From: Paraspadella gotoi
Lineage: Eukaryota > Chaetognatha
Assembly (NCBI GenBank): GCA_051294375.1
Contig: CM119263.1
Location: 23,586,762 to 23,650,761, forward strand
Length of the DNA: 64,000 bases
Direction of reading: 5' to 3'
In this document: one piece after another, positions 1 through 10,495 of the stretch
Numbering within the stretch: position 1 is the stretch's first letter
Layout of the letters: every line of letters begins with the position of its first letter
Translations under genes and position numbers: made by a program
Notes under the pieces: generated by a model
What the model saw: only the letters and a program-made list of their open reading frames with translations
What the model was told of the DNA's origin: nothing
Database searches by the model: none

Positions 1-3000
1 ACGATCTCCTCCTTCCCTCTTCTCTTTCCCCGCATTCCGTTCGATTTATCGATTTCTTTCCTTTCGTCATCCAGTTTTCCACTCGATCCAGTTTTCCCTT
101 CTTTCCTCATTTTTCCTCCTTTCTTCTTTCCTTCCTAGGAAGCGCTCTCGTCTTCTTTCTCCTCGACGGAGAAGTTCGTAATTCTCTTTCCCCAGTCTTC
201 TTCTCTCCTCCTTTTCTCTTTTCTCCTTTGCTGACTAAAGTCTGATTGTCGCCGCCGTCTTTTCGCGACCAATTTCTCCTCCTCTCTTCTTCGACTTTTT
301 TCTTTGCTTCTTTCTCTTTTCGCTTCATCGACGTCTTCTCCTAGTCTCTCTGGTCTCGCTCTTTTCTCACGGAATCTCTTTCTCTCTCTTCCTCCGAGGA
401 GATTTCCAGATTCCATCACTTCCCATCTTTCATGTTTTTTCTTTCTTTAGCTTATCTTCGCTTTTTGCCCTCGTCCTGCTCTCTTTCTTCTCTGCTGCCA
501 CTGCTCCTGTCCTCTGTTCTCGCGGTGCCCGCTCTCCTATGCTCCTCTCCTTCTTTCCCCTTTACTGTTTATTTTACCCGACTCCTTTGTCCCATCTTTG
601 TGGCCGAATGTCCTTGTTGTACTTCTTCGGGCCTGGTATTCGCTCGAGGCATCATTCCGAGCCGACTTTCGAAGGAAGGGGGCGTTGCACTCAGCCTTCG
701 GCCGTAAGACGATCTTTGAGCTGACCAATTTTAAATAAAAAAACCAGTGACCAAAAAATAAAGTCCCGAAAAGAAAAAAATCGTATAAAAACTTAACCTG
801 AACGCTGGAAGTGCTCGAACGCAGCCTTAGAATACTGGCCCTTCCCCGTCGTCGTCTCGATTTCTGCGCCCTCCTCCGCCGATTTTCGTACTTCAAACCC
901 CACTCTGCCGCGGAGAGGGTTCTCGCGACGGAGCCTTCAACGATCGATTTAAGCGGAAGGGCGGCCGGCGAAATCGACGGCTGAGCGGCGCACCTTGGAA
1001 GCGGCGTGCGGGCGCCTCTCCGCTTCTTAGCGCCGCTTTTCGTGCAAGGAGTTGGCGACCTCGGCTGGGCGACCCCCGGGCGGCGACCCCAGGCGGCGAC
1101 CCCGGCGCGCGAAACCCGTATCGACGCTTTTTTCCAGCGACTTTTCACGCTTGACTTTTTCCAGTCGACTCCCTCTTCTTTGAAGATCTACTCTGGGCGA
1201 TTTTTCTCTCCGAATCTCCTGTTTAAATTTTTTTTGTGTCCAGATCAGAGATAAAGATTTCTGCCCGTTAAATTTTCCCTGCCAAACTTTCTTTCTCTTC
1301 GTTTCGTTGGCGAACTTTTTCCACAAGAATCCATCCGTTCTCGCACGATCCATTTCGGCGATTTCTTCGGCGATTTCCTCCTGGAAAACTCCCAACTTCG
1401 CCCGATGCTTCCCATTTCATTCGGCCATCGGAGATTCCAGAAAAGGGGACTTTGAGGTTTCCTGAAAGCTGAAGCGAAGGCGTTTGACCTTAAAAAAAAA
1501 CCAAAACAAACAAATAAATTAAAAGTATATAAACTAAATCAATAAATCATCAAATCCAGACCTCTTACTCGGCGTCGACCTGGCATCTCCTCAAATTTTC
1601 CGACCTCAGAAGGTGACGCTAGCTGTTCGTCGTTAGCGGCGCCGTGGATCTAGACGAGGCGGAGGCGGCGGTTGTGGAGGCAGGGGTAGGGGTGTGAGGT
1701 GGCTGCGGGAGATGGCGATAGTAGCGTAGAGGGGAAGTGGTGTGGAGCATGGGACTGGCGAGGCGTACTAGTTGCCAGAAGAGATTTAAGATTGATTAGA
1801 TTAGATTTAAAACATTTAAAAATGAAATAATATAAATAAATATATAAATAAACCTTAAAATCTCCTCTTCTTCATGCTCCTCTCACTCCTAAAATGTCAA
1901 AGTCCTTTTATATTAATTTCACCACCCGCCCTTCATTACCCACCCTCCCCCTCACCTCTCCCCCACCGACTTCCGCTTCCGGCGCGACTTCTTTCACTCC
2001 CGCGACAAAATCTTCGCTCGCTTAGGCCCTCGACTCACTAGGACGCTTCGCCCTCACGACGTCCGCCTTACCGGCTCGTCCAGCGGCGCTGCCAACTCCG
2101 CGTCGGATCCGCCCGAGTCGCGACGTTCTCCAGGCTGGGCGGATCGCGGAGCCGGCATGTGCGAGCGGACTCGTCGGTGACCGCGATGCATCGTCCGCCT
2201 CCCACGTTTAAGAAGATTGGCGGACTCGTGATGCCGGGGGCACCGAGACGAAGACGCCTTGCCAACGCTTGACGAGGAAACGCGAGTGAGGCGTTGCGGT
2301 TGAGAGGGCGAAGCTCTCGACGGACCGCCGATTGACGCCGGTCGTGGGCCGACGACCGACGGCTCCGCCGGGGTGCGGAACGAAGGCGACGACGCCGGCG
2401 GGAGTGGCGCCGCGAACGCAGCGGGTGACATGGCGCGGCGTTCTTCGTTCCTCGACCGCTGACGACGCCTTCGAGGACGCCGGCGCTAGGATTCGTTGTC
2501 GGCTATGAAGACGGGAGAGTCGCCTCTGGACGTGCGAGCGATGGCATCAACGGCCTCTTGGCCAGGTTAATCTTCGACGCTAGACGGGTTTGCGCGGCCC
2601 GGTGGAAGCGAGTCGCCGAACCCGGATTTGGCTCGGATGTTCATGGCGCCGAGTTCCTCGAGAGATCCTTGGAGAGGGGAGAGTCGACGAAGCGTCTGGG
2701 AACAGTTGAATTAAGCCTTTTCTAGTAATCCTTAAACACCCTCGCTCAACCCCCTTCTTCCCCAAACCCTTGCAGATTTCTCAGACTGATCTTCTTCGAT
2801 AGATCCGGAATCGCGATGACTTCGATGAACTCCTCAGTTCCATCCCGGCATTTCGTGACGACGCCGATCCGGTCGTCCTCGGAGTAGCTGTCCGTCGAGA
2901 TGGCCGATTCGGATCCTCAACAACTGCGTACCCGCCGTACCAGCACGCTTTGGACTCACCAATCCTGCGGAGAGGAAAGCGAAAAAGAGGGTGAAAAAAG

Positions 3001-4147
3001 CTTATGAGTGAAAAAACTTGAATCTATAGAAATTAGATAACGAAAATTTAGTATGTACAACGCATAGCCCGTACATATTCTTGTATCGTCGAAAAACAGC
3101 CAAAACAGAAATTTCGAATTCAAGTCAAACAGCAACAAAAGTTTCCAATTCCAAACCCCGGCACTTACCGCGAGAGCTGCTGCTTGGTCCAACAGTTCCT
3201 ATGTCCTTTTCGCCGGCGTCCATCGCCCCTTCAAGATTTCCTGTGTGATGGCGTTGGCGTCGATTGGATCTCGCGCCTTTACTCGTCAATTCCGTCTGCT
3301 TTGGCTAGGCCGTCGCCGTCGTCGGCCCGCCGCTGCTTGGTTTCATCGGACTTCGGTTCGCGACGGCATCTGAGGCGGTGGCTTTCTGCCTCAATTTACC
3401 AAGTCGCCCGCCGTTCGTCTCGACGCTCGCTGCCGCCGCCGCCACCTCTGCCGCCGCTGCCGCCGGCCGCCAAGCTTCTTTTCCGCGTTTTGCATTATAT
3501 TATAAACAGAAATTTAAAATTAATTTCGCGACGGCGGCGGAAAAGGAATAAAAAATGCGGCTTCGTCCCTTCGGACGAAAATTCGAGGTTTTAAAGCGAT
3601 TTTTTTAAGTTCGTTCTCGTATTTGATGTTGATCCACGAACTCGAGCCAGTAAACATCTCGAGACGCGAGAGGTAATTGAATGCCGATGTTGCCGCAGTG
3701 GAGGGGCTCAAAGGACTGTAGCAGATCACTTCATTTTATTAATATTATTTGTTTTTTTTTATTTGTAATTTTTTTTAACAAATAAATTTCATATAATTCA
3801 TTAATCAAGACCTCAAGACTTTTGCTGACATGTCTTCCTTCTTTCGGTCTTCTTTAGTTTGATCAGCTTGCATTTGACTGTAATTGTTAAAAACCACATT
3901 TTGTTTTGCTTATACCAGAAAAAACTTATAATTCGTGAATAACTATTCTTTTGACTTAGTAGTTAATTTTTTTTAAATGATTTATAATTTGTATACTTAG
4001 GGGTGCTAAGTCTTAGACCGAATTTGGAAATCAATTACTAGGCACGCAGCTTTTTACTGAACACTTACTTTAAAATTTGGCCTTCATAATGATTAATATA
4101 ATCATTGAATAAAAATAGAAAAATCATCGCCCTCTGAAACAACTCAC
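1..4147 (+). repeat. Noisy direct copy of 11,660-15,567 (contains broken copy of the RS-rich gene)
   Basis: This whole stretch aligns in order with 11,660-15,567: opening bases, exon blocks, intron sequence and the AT-rich flank all recur. It is about 6% longer (4,147 versus 3,908 bases), with extra single bases every 10-20 positions, mostly homopolymer or random insertions. On the minus strand it holds part of exon 6 (1 to about 720), exon 5 (about 800-1,490), exon 4 (about 1,585-1,795), exon 3 (about 2,015-2,680), exon 2 (about 2,795-2,970) and exon 1 (about 3,175-3,494). None of them keeps an open frame. The noise is as dense in introns and flank as in exons, which favours uncorrected long-read sequence over an evolved pseudogene. 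It stops at a 25-N gap. Confidence 0.9.
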
Positions 4148-4172
4148 NNNNNNNNNNNNNNNNNNNNNNNNN

Positions 4173-4354
4173 GTTGCTGTCATATTAATAAAAATCCAGC
4201 ACAGTTACTAAAATTTTTTTTAAAAAACTTTTCCATTTTCATTTTACACCAAAGACATGAAAAAGAATTTTATTTTTTCGGCAAATTCCGTGATTCACCC
4301 ACCACCATCCGCCCAAGGCTCGTTTAAAGTCACTCAAAGATCCTCGTGATTCAT
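4173..4354. other. Isolated 182-bp island between two short gaps
   Basis: AT-rich sequence bounded by N runs at 4,148-4,172 and 4,355-4,381. I see no second copy in the window, no ORF and no recognisable element. Confidence 0.5.
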
Positions 4355-4600
4355 NNNNNNNNNNNNNNNNNNNNNNNNNNNAACAGTTCGACTCTTTGCC
4401 ATCATAAAACAACGATTCCTCGCTATGTTTTATTTTTTATCCTCACTATGTTTTATTTTTTATCCTCACTATGATCCTTAGTCCGCGCTGAGTTCAAAAG
4501 GAATCCGACTCCTTCGAAGAATCTCCAGCCCGAAAGCGATCCGAGCCACATTTTTGGAGAATTAATCCTCTTCGAAAACCGGGCCGAATTTCCTTCCGAG

Positions 4601-4634
<34 letters not shown>

Positions 4635-5666
4635 GAGAGAGGAGCAAAGATCGTTATTAGTTTTCGAAAGATCTTTTATAACCTTCCCTTCTTCACCCCT
4701 TCCTTTAAAGTTCTTTACCCTTTCACTCTTCATTGCTTCTCACACTCCTTCGCTTCAAACGAACTCATGACATCATCACTTCACCCTCAACACCATTCCT
4801 GTCACTCCCCACCCCCTACCCAACCTCCGCCCCACCTCGACAGTCATTAACGCTCCTCCCCTTCCATCCGATATTGATATCCCAAAGAGTGAGGGGTCTC
4901 CCGTCGTAATGTTCGGCCCCGTATCAAGTAGAGCATCGCCAATGATATACGGAAATGAGGGGCGGGGATGTGGAAGGGCGGATGTTGAGAGGAGAAAGGG
5001 AACGTTGAAAAAGCAAGAGNNNNNNNNNNNNNNNNNNNNNNNNGTTGCATTTAGTGTGAACAACTGAACATAGTTGAAATTTAAGAAGTGAAACACTCTA
5101 GTTTATGTGGTGTCAACTAGCGGTTATACGACGGCACTGAAATCACGAAGCAAAAGGGGAAAATATTGATCAAATAATGTGTTAGATTTAAAGAAATAAT
5201 GGAGTCATTTGTTTTAATAATATGTTACATCATTTTGTACATTTTCGTCACTAAGATCACGTGAAAGAATTCGTTATTTACTAACAAAACATATATATAA
5301 TGTTGTCCTAAAAACTAAAACATTTGTCTTTCCCCCGAAATCGTCTCCTTCGCCGAAAAGGTCGAGAAACCTCGATTCCAGTGAAAAAAAAGCCGACGAG
5401 ACAGAGACGAAAACGGGAGACAGAGACAGAGACGAAGACGAAGAGATAGAGACGGAGAAACTTTTTTTTTTCTCCCTCTATCTCGGAGGGCGGAGCCGCG
5501 GGGACGGGAGCGTCGGTTCGACCCGGAACGGGCGGCGCCGGCGACGGGGAATCGGCGTCGTCGCCGGCCTGCAACGCCGCTACCGGCGCCTTAATGGTGA
5601 TTGTTAATTAGATGGAGTGGATGTCGTTACGACGCGACGAAGAAAATCCGGGGGTCGAATTCGCCC

Positions 5667-5828
5667 TTAACTCGATTCCCGCGTCGCTTGATCGTCGTCG
5701 AACGATTTCCGACGCCGACGACGCCGCCTAAGAGACACGCCCACCGACGCCGCCGACGCAGCCGCCGACGCGACGTCCGGAGCGGCGCCAGCTGCTATTG
5801 ATGTTTCCGCTTTTAGCTTTGGTGACCC
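5667..5828 (-). CDS. Weak candidate coding exon, Ala-rich then Arg-rich
   Basis: A minus-strand open frame sits directly downstream of a long pyrimidine tract (the TC strand of the 5,885-5,951 microsatellite) and ends at TAA at 5,667-5,669. The peptide runs from VKGSPKLKAETS through an Ala-rich stretch to a block of eight arginines and then KSFDDDQATRESS. An AG just before the first listed codons could be an acceptor. Codon-like composition and the CpG-rich context are suggestive, but arginine and alanine runs also arise from CGN/GCN repeats, and no partner exon is visible. It could equally be untranslated leader or chance. Confidence 0.18.
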   Translation of the reverse strand, partial: GSPKLKAETSIAAGAAPDVASAAASAASVGVSLRRRRRRRKSFDDDQATRESS

Positions 5829-5879
5829 TTTGACGACTTCGACATTTCCATTGAGATCATTAAAGGTTTCAGGCGACAA

Positions 5880-5884
<5 letters not shown>

Positions 5885-5951
<67 letters not shown>
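5885..5951 (+). repeat. (GA)n microsatellite
   Basis: About 33 uninterrupted AG dinucleotides. The inverted noisy copy near 29,940-30,040 has the corresponding TC run, broken by indels. Confidence 0.97.
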
Positions 5952-5954
<3 letters not shown>

Positions 5955-7037
5955 TGAATCGTTTCCTTCTCCTTTTTTTTATGCGCTCTCTTTTCCCATT
6001 CCGTTTTCTTTCTATTTTTCTTATTTTTATTCAACTATTTGTATTCAGGTTATTTTTTTTCCACGATGGAATTCCGCGCCTGACCTTTTGTTCCGCCGCT
6101 AAACTTTCCCACCGAAAATTATTGTAGCGACGCGTAGCGGGCGTCGGCGGCGACGCTTCAGGCGGAAGGTGACTTTCGGAGAAAAAAAGGCAGGATCGAA
6201 TCGGAAATCCGCTCGCGTTCAATTTTTTCTCTCGTTTTATCTTTCTCTCCTTTTTTTCCCGAACGGTTTTCACTATCTCAGTCAGCGTTTGTCAGTTTAT
6301 GTCAGAAAGAACCGACGATGATTATACAAAGACTTCCTCTTAATTCCAACATAGTCCAAGGCTAAAAACTTATAACAGAACAAATTCTTCACCAATCGGC
6401 AACAATACGTACATCATGAATCTTCGAATCACTTTTCAAACTTACTCCTCCCCTCCCCTAAAAAAAGAAAGAGCCAGAAAAGGAAATAACTTTACCGAAC
6501 GCCTTCGAATTTCTTCAAGTTTTTCCACATCATTAGGCGTTTAGGGACCATGAAAGGGGAAGTAGTAGAATCGGGATAGGAAGGGGGAGTATATAAAAAA
6601 TTTGCGGAGGTAGAAAAAGGATTTCGTGGAAAGGAAAGAGGAATTAGGAAAAAAATATTATGGTATCAGAAATATAAAATGAAATGTGAGAAAGATGAAA
6701 AAAATAGATGGAGTTAAGAAGGAAAAAGGAAATGATTTTTAAAAAAGTGTACGGATCTCTGACGACGGCTAATCACTTGGGGAAAAAACAAAGTTAAGCA
6801 AACTATATTTAAAGCGTTGTAGTTTAAGTTGAGGAAAAAAATGAAAATAAAAAGTTAAATAAAGAGCACATAATTTTAAATATTTCTCAATAACTGTAAC
6901 TCAGTAAATTATAAACACAGTACAATTGTATTTTTCGCGTAATTTTGAACAGTTGTCAATGGAGGTGAGAAAAAAACCCTTTTTCGAGCAGAGAAAAAAA
7001 AAACCGTTGCCTCGAAGCGAATTTTTTTTCTCAGCAT

Positions 7038-7125
7038 CGACCATGTCACGTCTCGGCCTGGGATCGAACCCTGAAACCCGGCGGGAAGAAAATTATGGGC
7101 GCCACCATTAACCGGCCTTATGGGG
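7038..7125 (-). other. tRNA-like Pol III element (degenerate tRNA or SINE head)
   Basis: Reading the minus strand, a D-arm/A-box-like segment (GGTTAATGGTGGCGCC, about 7,098-7,114) is followed by a canonical B box, GGTTCGATCCC, at 7,060-7,070. The distance from the GG of the D loop to the TTC of the T loop is 36 nt, close to the 34 of a normal tRNA. Further downstream on the same strand lies a run of about ten T (about 6,993-7,002), a possible Pol III terminator. The T stem does not pair cleanly, so it is not a functional tRNA. A recognisable degraded version occurs in the inverted copy at about 28,780-28,850, but that reflects the large duplication, not mobility. Confidence 0.35.
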
Positions 7126-9040
7126 CCAGAGGTCTGGAACCGGAGACACAAACAAGGAGAGAACAGCGATCGGCGATGGCGCGAAGGTAGTGGTTGCAGA
7201 TAGTGCTGGCCTGAGCTGTGGGGGACATTGTCGGGAAGAGGGATTCAAATGAGACAGGCCTTCTTCAATACATAATGAAGAGTCAATTTGTGCCCATTCG
7301 TAAATGGAAAATTACAATTAATCATTATGAAAACAAATCAAAGGGATATTGTTCCAATAATCAAAGGAAGAAGAAGTCAATTTTTTTAAATTCTCAAAAC
7401 TGAAACCACCCCCTGCCCCTCTTCCCCCTCCAAAAAAAAGTGGGGGAGTCAGGGTTCGTCCTCNNNNNNNNNNNNNNNNNNNNNNNNNNNNNNNNNNNNN
7501 NNNNNNNNNNNNNNNNNNNNNNNNNNNNNNNNNNNNNNNNNNNNNNNNNNNNNNNNNNNNNNNNNNNNNNNNNNNNNNNNNNNNNNNNNNNNNNNNNNNN
7601 NNNNNNNNNNNNNNNNNNNNNNNNNNNNNNNCTTTACTCTCCAAAGTCCCTGTCGTCGTCGTCGTCGTCGTCGTTTTCGATCGTCGTCGTCCTCGATCGC
7701 CGAGGGTCCGAGGCGAAGAATCCATCGAAAATTCATTATCCCGTCGAACCGTCCCGTCTGCTCCTCTTCCGCTCCCCCTTCACTCCATTTTCCGATCGCT
7801 CCAGTTCCGCAGTCGTCTTTAATCGCTACCCTAGATTTTTCTACGAATTCTCCTTCTCNNNNNNNNNNNNNNNNNNNNNNNNNNNNNNNNNNNNNNNNNN
7901 NNNNNNNNNNNNNNNNNNNNNNNNNNNNNNNNNNNNNNNNNNNNNNNNNNNNNNNNNNNNNNNNNNNNNNNNNNNNNNNNNNNNNNNNNNNNNNNNNNNN
8001 NNNNNNNNNNNNNNNNNNNNNNNNNNNNNNNNNNNNNNNNNNNNNNNNNNNNNNNNNNNNNNNNNNNNNNNNNNNNNTCCCCACTTTCCCCTCGTTCCTC
8101 CGCTCCGCGACTCGGGCCAATTAGCATATCAAGAATGATCTCCGAAATGATATCGAAGGATTGGCCCGGATGTTCGCGGATGTTCGAAGGGAAAGAAATT
8201 TTCATTCGTTCAACCATCGACGAGCCTATCAAGTGTTCGGGGTTCACATATCGGTGGAGGGTTCACTAAATCACTACTGACTCTAAATGAAAATTAATAA
8301 ATCATTCTGTAAATTGTAGTACTACTGTAGTCCTTCGTTTGTTTTGAAAAAAAAAAACACATTAAAATACCTAAATTTTGAATCTGCACTGCACTGAAAA
8401 TACAAGCGCAATTATTATACGTATAAATAGACAACAAAGTTGACATAACATTATATTTAAATCGTTGATTTAAATTGTAAACCATCAAATATCCGAAAAT
8501 GACTTCATTTCAAGTTTTAGCGCCGATTTTAGAGATCGTAAAAAAAGAAAATTAGCCAAGTAAATCTGTAAAAAAGACTCTGCTGGGTGCAGGAGTTTAG
8601 TGAATTCGCTGTGCATCGTTCGCTCACTGTGTGAACGATTCCGAAGAGCGATGCCGAAATTCACTGTGAGAGCGTTCGATTGTCCTTGTCCTCATCCCCC
8701 CCAACTCCCCCAACCCCACCTCCCCCCCCCTTTCGTTCCCCTTTTCCCCATTTTCGTCGGGGCCGGAGTTTCACATCATTATCGATCGGGGCGGCGGCGC
8801 CGCGCTGCAGTCGCCGACGCCGCCTCTGCCCATTACTAGCGCCGCTTCATCGTTAATAAATTGTCCACTGTATGATTTTCCTTTTTATTTCCTCCGCGTA
8901 GTTTCCTCCCTCTCCTTTCCACATTTATTCTCTCTCTCTCTCTCTCTTTTTCCCTTTTCTCCTTATGTTCCGTTCTTTCATCCTTTACGTCTATCCCGCG
9001 CGGTTTCCTTTCTCTTCTTCTCCACGGAGGAAAGAAAAAA
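7126..9040. other. Noncoding stretch with two gaps; no supported gene
   Basis: Contains gaps at 7,464-7,631 and 7,859-8,077. The inverted noisy copy bridges both: about 55 nt between matching flanks (28,382-28,436) for the first, and about 190 GA-rich nt (27,961-28,150) for the second. Short GTC runs near 7,660-7,690, a C-rich patch near 8,700-8,750 and GC-rich sequence to about 8,830 are visible. No ORF has convincing coding character. Confidence 0.5.
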
Positions 9041-9293
<253 letters not shown>

Positions 9294-9372
9294 TACTTTA
9301 TTTTTTCTCTTCCTATCATTAAGTGCTATTTTTGGCCCGAATTGCATCATTGACTGAACCATTAGCAGATTG

Positions 9373-9470
9373 ATGACGAGGACGTCGTCGTCGTAATCGT
9401 CGTCGTAATCGTCGTCGTTATCGTTTTCGTCGTATTCGTCGTCGTCGGCGTCGTCGCGTTTTTCAAAGTC
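9373..9470 (+). repeat. GTC/GTA trinucleotide-rich tract
   Basis: Near-tandem GTC triplets interspersed with GTA, GTT and TTC. On the minus strand they would read as Asp/Tyr/Asn codons. Probably a simple repeat. The minus-strand frame through it is open (acidic, D/Y-rich), but its ends fall in repeat sequence, so I do not call a gene. Confidence 0.7.
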
Positions 9471-9550
9471 GGCCCCGGGGTTCGAACTCGCTCGCGATTT
9501 GATGGTGTTTCGAAGGAGGAAAGAAAAAAGAAAGAAATTCTCGGCGAGAA

Positions 9551-9716
9551 AGACGCCGGAGACGAGGAACGGCGCCGCGGTAGGGGTAATGGCGCCGTGA
9601 GAAGTGGAACGGCGACGTGGGAAGTGGAATGGCACCGAAAGGAGTGGAATGTCTGTGGGAGAAGTGGAATAGCGCCGGGAGAAGGAGACTGGCTCTGGGA
9701 GAAGTGAATTGGCGCC
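9551..9716 (+). repeat. 20-bp minisatellite, about 8 copies
   Basis: Units begin at 9,551, 9,571, 9,591, 9,611, 9,631, 9,651, 9,671 and 9,691, with six bases of a ninth at 9,711. The approximate unit is ggcgccgggagaagtggaat. Spacing is exactly 20 bp, although individual units differ at several positions, so the array looks old rather than freshly amplified. The inverted noisy copy is at about 26,300-26,470. Confidence 0.9.
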
Positions 9717-10015
9717 CGAGACGTTACGTGGATAATAAGATTTATGGATAGTTAGTTATAGGACTAGAATTCGTACTATTAGAATGAATAATTAAGCTTT
9801 GAGAATGGAAATGATCGAATGCAGCCGACCAGATTACGAAACTTTTAATTATTCCAGCAAAACACGAAAACCAGGAATGGGATTCAACTTGGGAAAATTT
9901 CGTGGAGGAATTTCATAGATGAATAATGATTTTCGTCCTCCAGAGGAAATCCGAAAATTACTGGATTCGCTCTCACGAAGAAAAGTATTTCGAGTATAAA
10001 AAGTAATTAAAGGAA

Positions 10016-10086
<71 letters not shown>

Positions 10087-10143
10087 AGAGAGGAGAGAGA
10101 GAGAGAGGAGACTCTCCAAGCTTAAAAATTAATTCCTAAATTC
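9717..10143. other. AT-rich spacer with a GA microsatellite
   Basis: Sequence between the minisatellite and the 3' end of the RS-rich gene. A GA/GAA-rich block occupies about 10,020-10,112. No ORF of note. Confidence 0.6.
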
Positions 10144-10149
10144 TTTATT
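10144..10149 (-). terminator. Candidate polyadenylation signal AATAAA
   Basis: AATAAA on the minus strand, about 350 nt beyond the TAA stop of the RS-rich gene. It is the first canonical hexamer I find after the stop, followed by GA/AT-rich sequence. This is inference from the motif and its position only. Confidence 0.4.
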
Positions 10150-10495
10150 TTCTCACACATACACCGCGAATAGAACACACAAAAAAAATTATTATAAAAT
10201 GTTTATAATCTCTAAAAAACGATTTACATCAAACTAAAAATATCTCAATTTTTTGTAACCTCTCACGCATTTTGAAGATGCAATAACCAAAACGCAATAT
10301 TAACAATCGAATAAGAAAACTAACCCGGGAAAATTACCACGTGATTCAAACAAAAAAAAGAACTACGTCTCTCAACTTGAACAAAAACAGTCGAGGAGCG
10401 CCTTATTTCTTCCTCATTTCCTCATCTCTTTTCCTCCTCCTCCTCCTCCTCCTCCCACTCCTCCCCTTTCTCCTCCTTTTTAACTTTTTCCCTCC

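Larger units (their letters stand above)
4382..7037. other. Noncoding stretch with GA microsatellites and a GC-rich patch
   Basis: Clean sequence (its noisy inverted counterpart lies at about 28,900-31,580), interrupted by a short gap at 5,020-5,043. It holds a short GA run near 4,603-4,641, a CpG-rich patch at about 5,480-5,800 and a long GA run at 5,885-5,951. From 6,280 on it is AT-rich with many A and T runs. Apart from the weak exon candidate in the CpG-rich patch, I see no supported gene. Confidence 0.6.
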
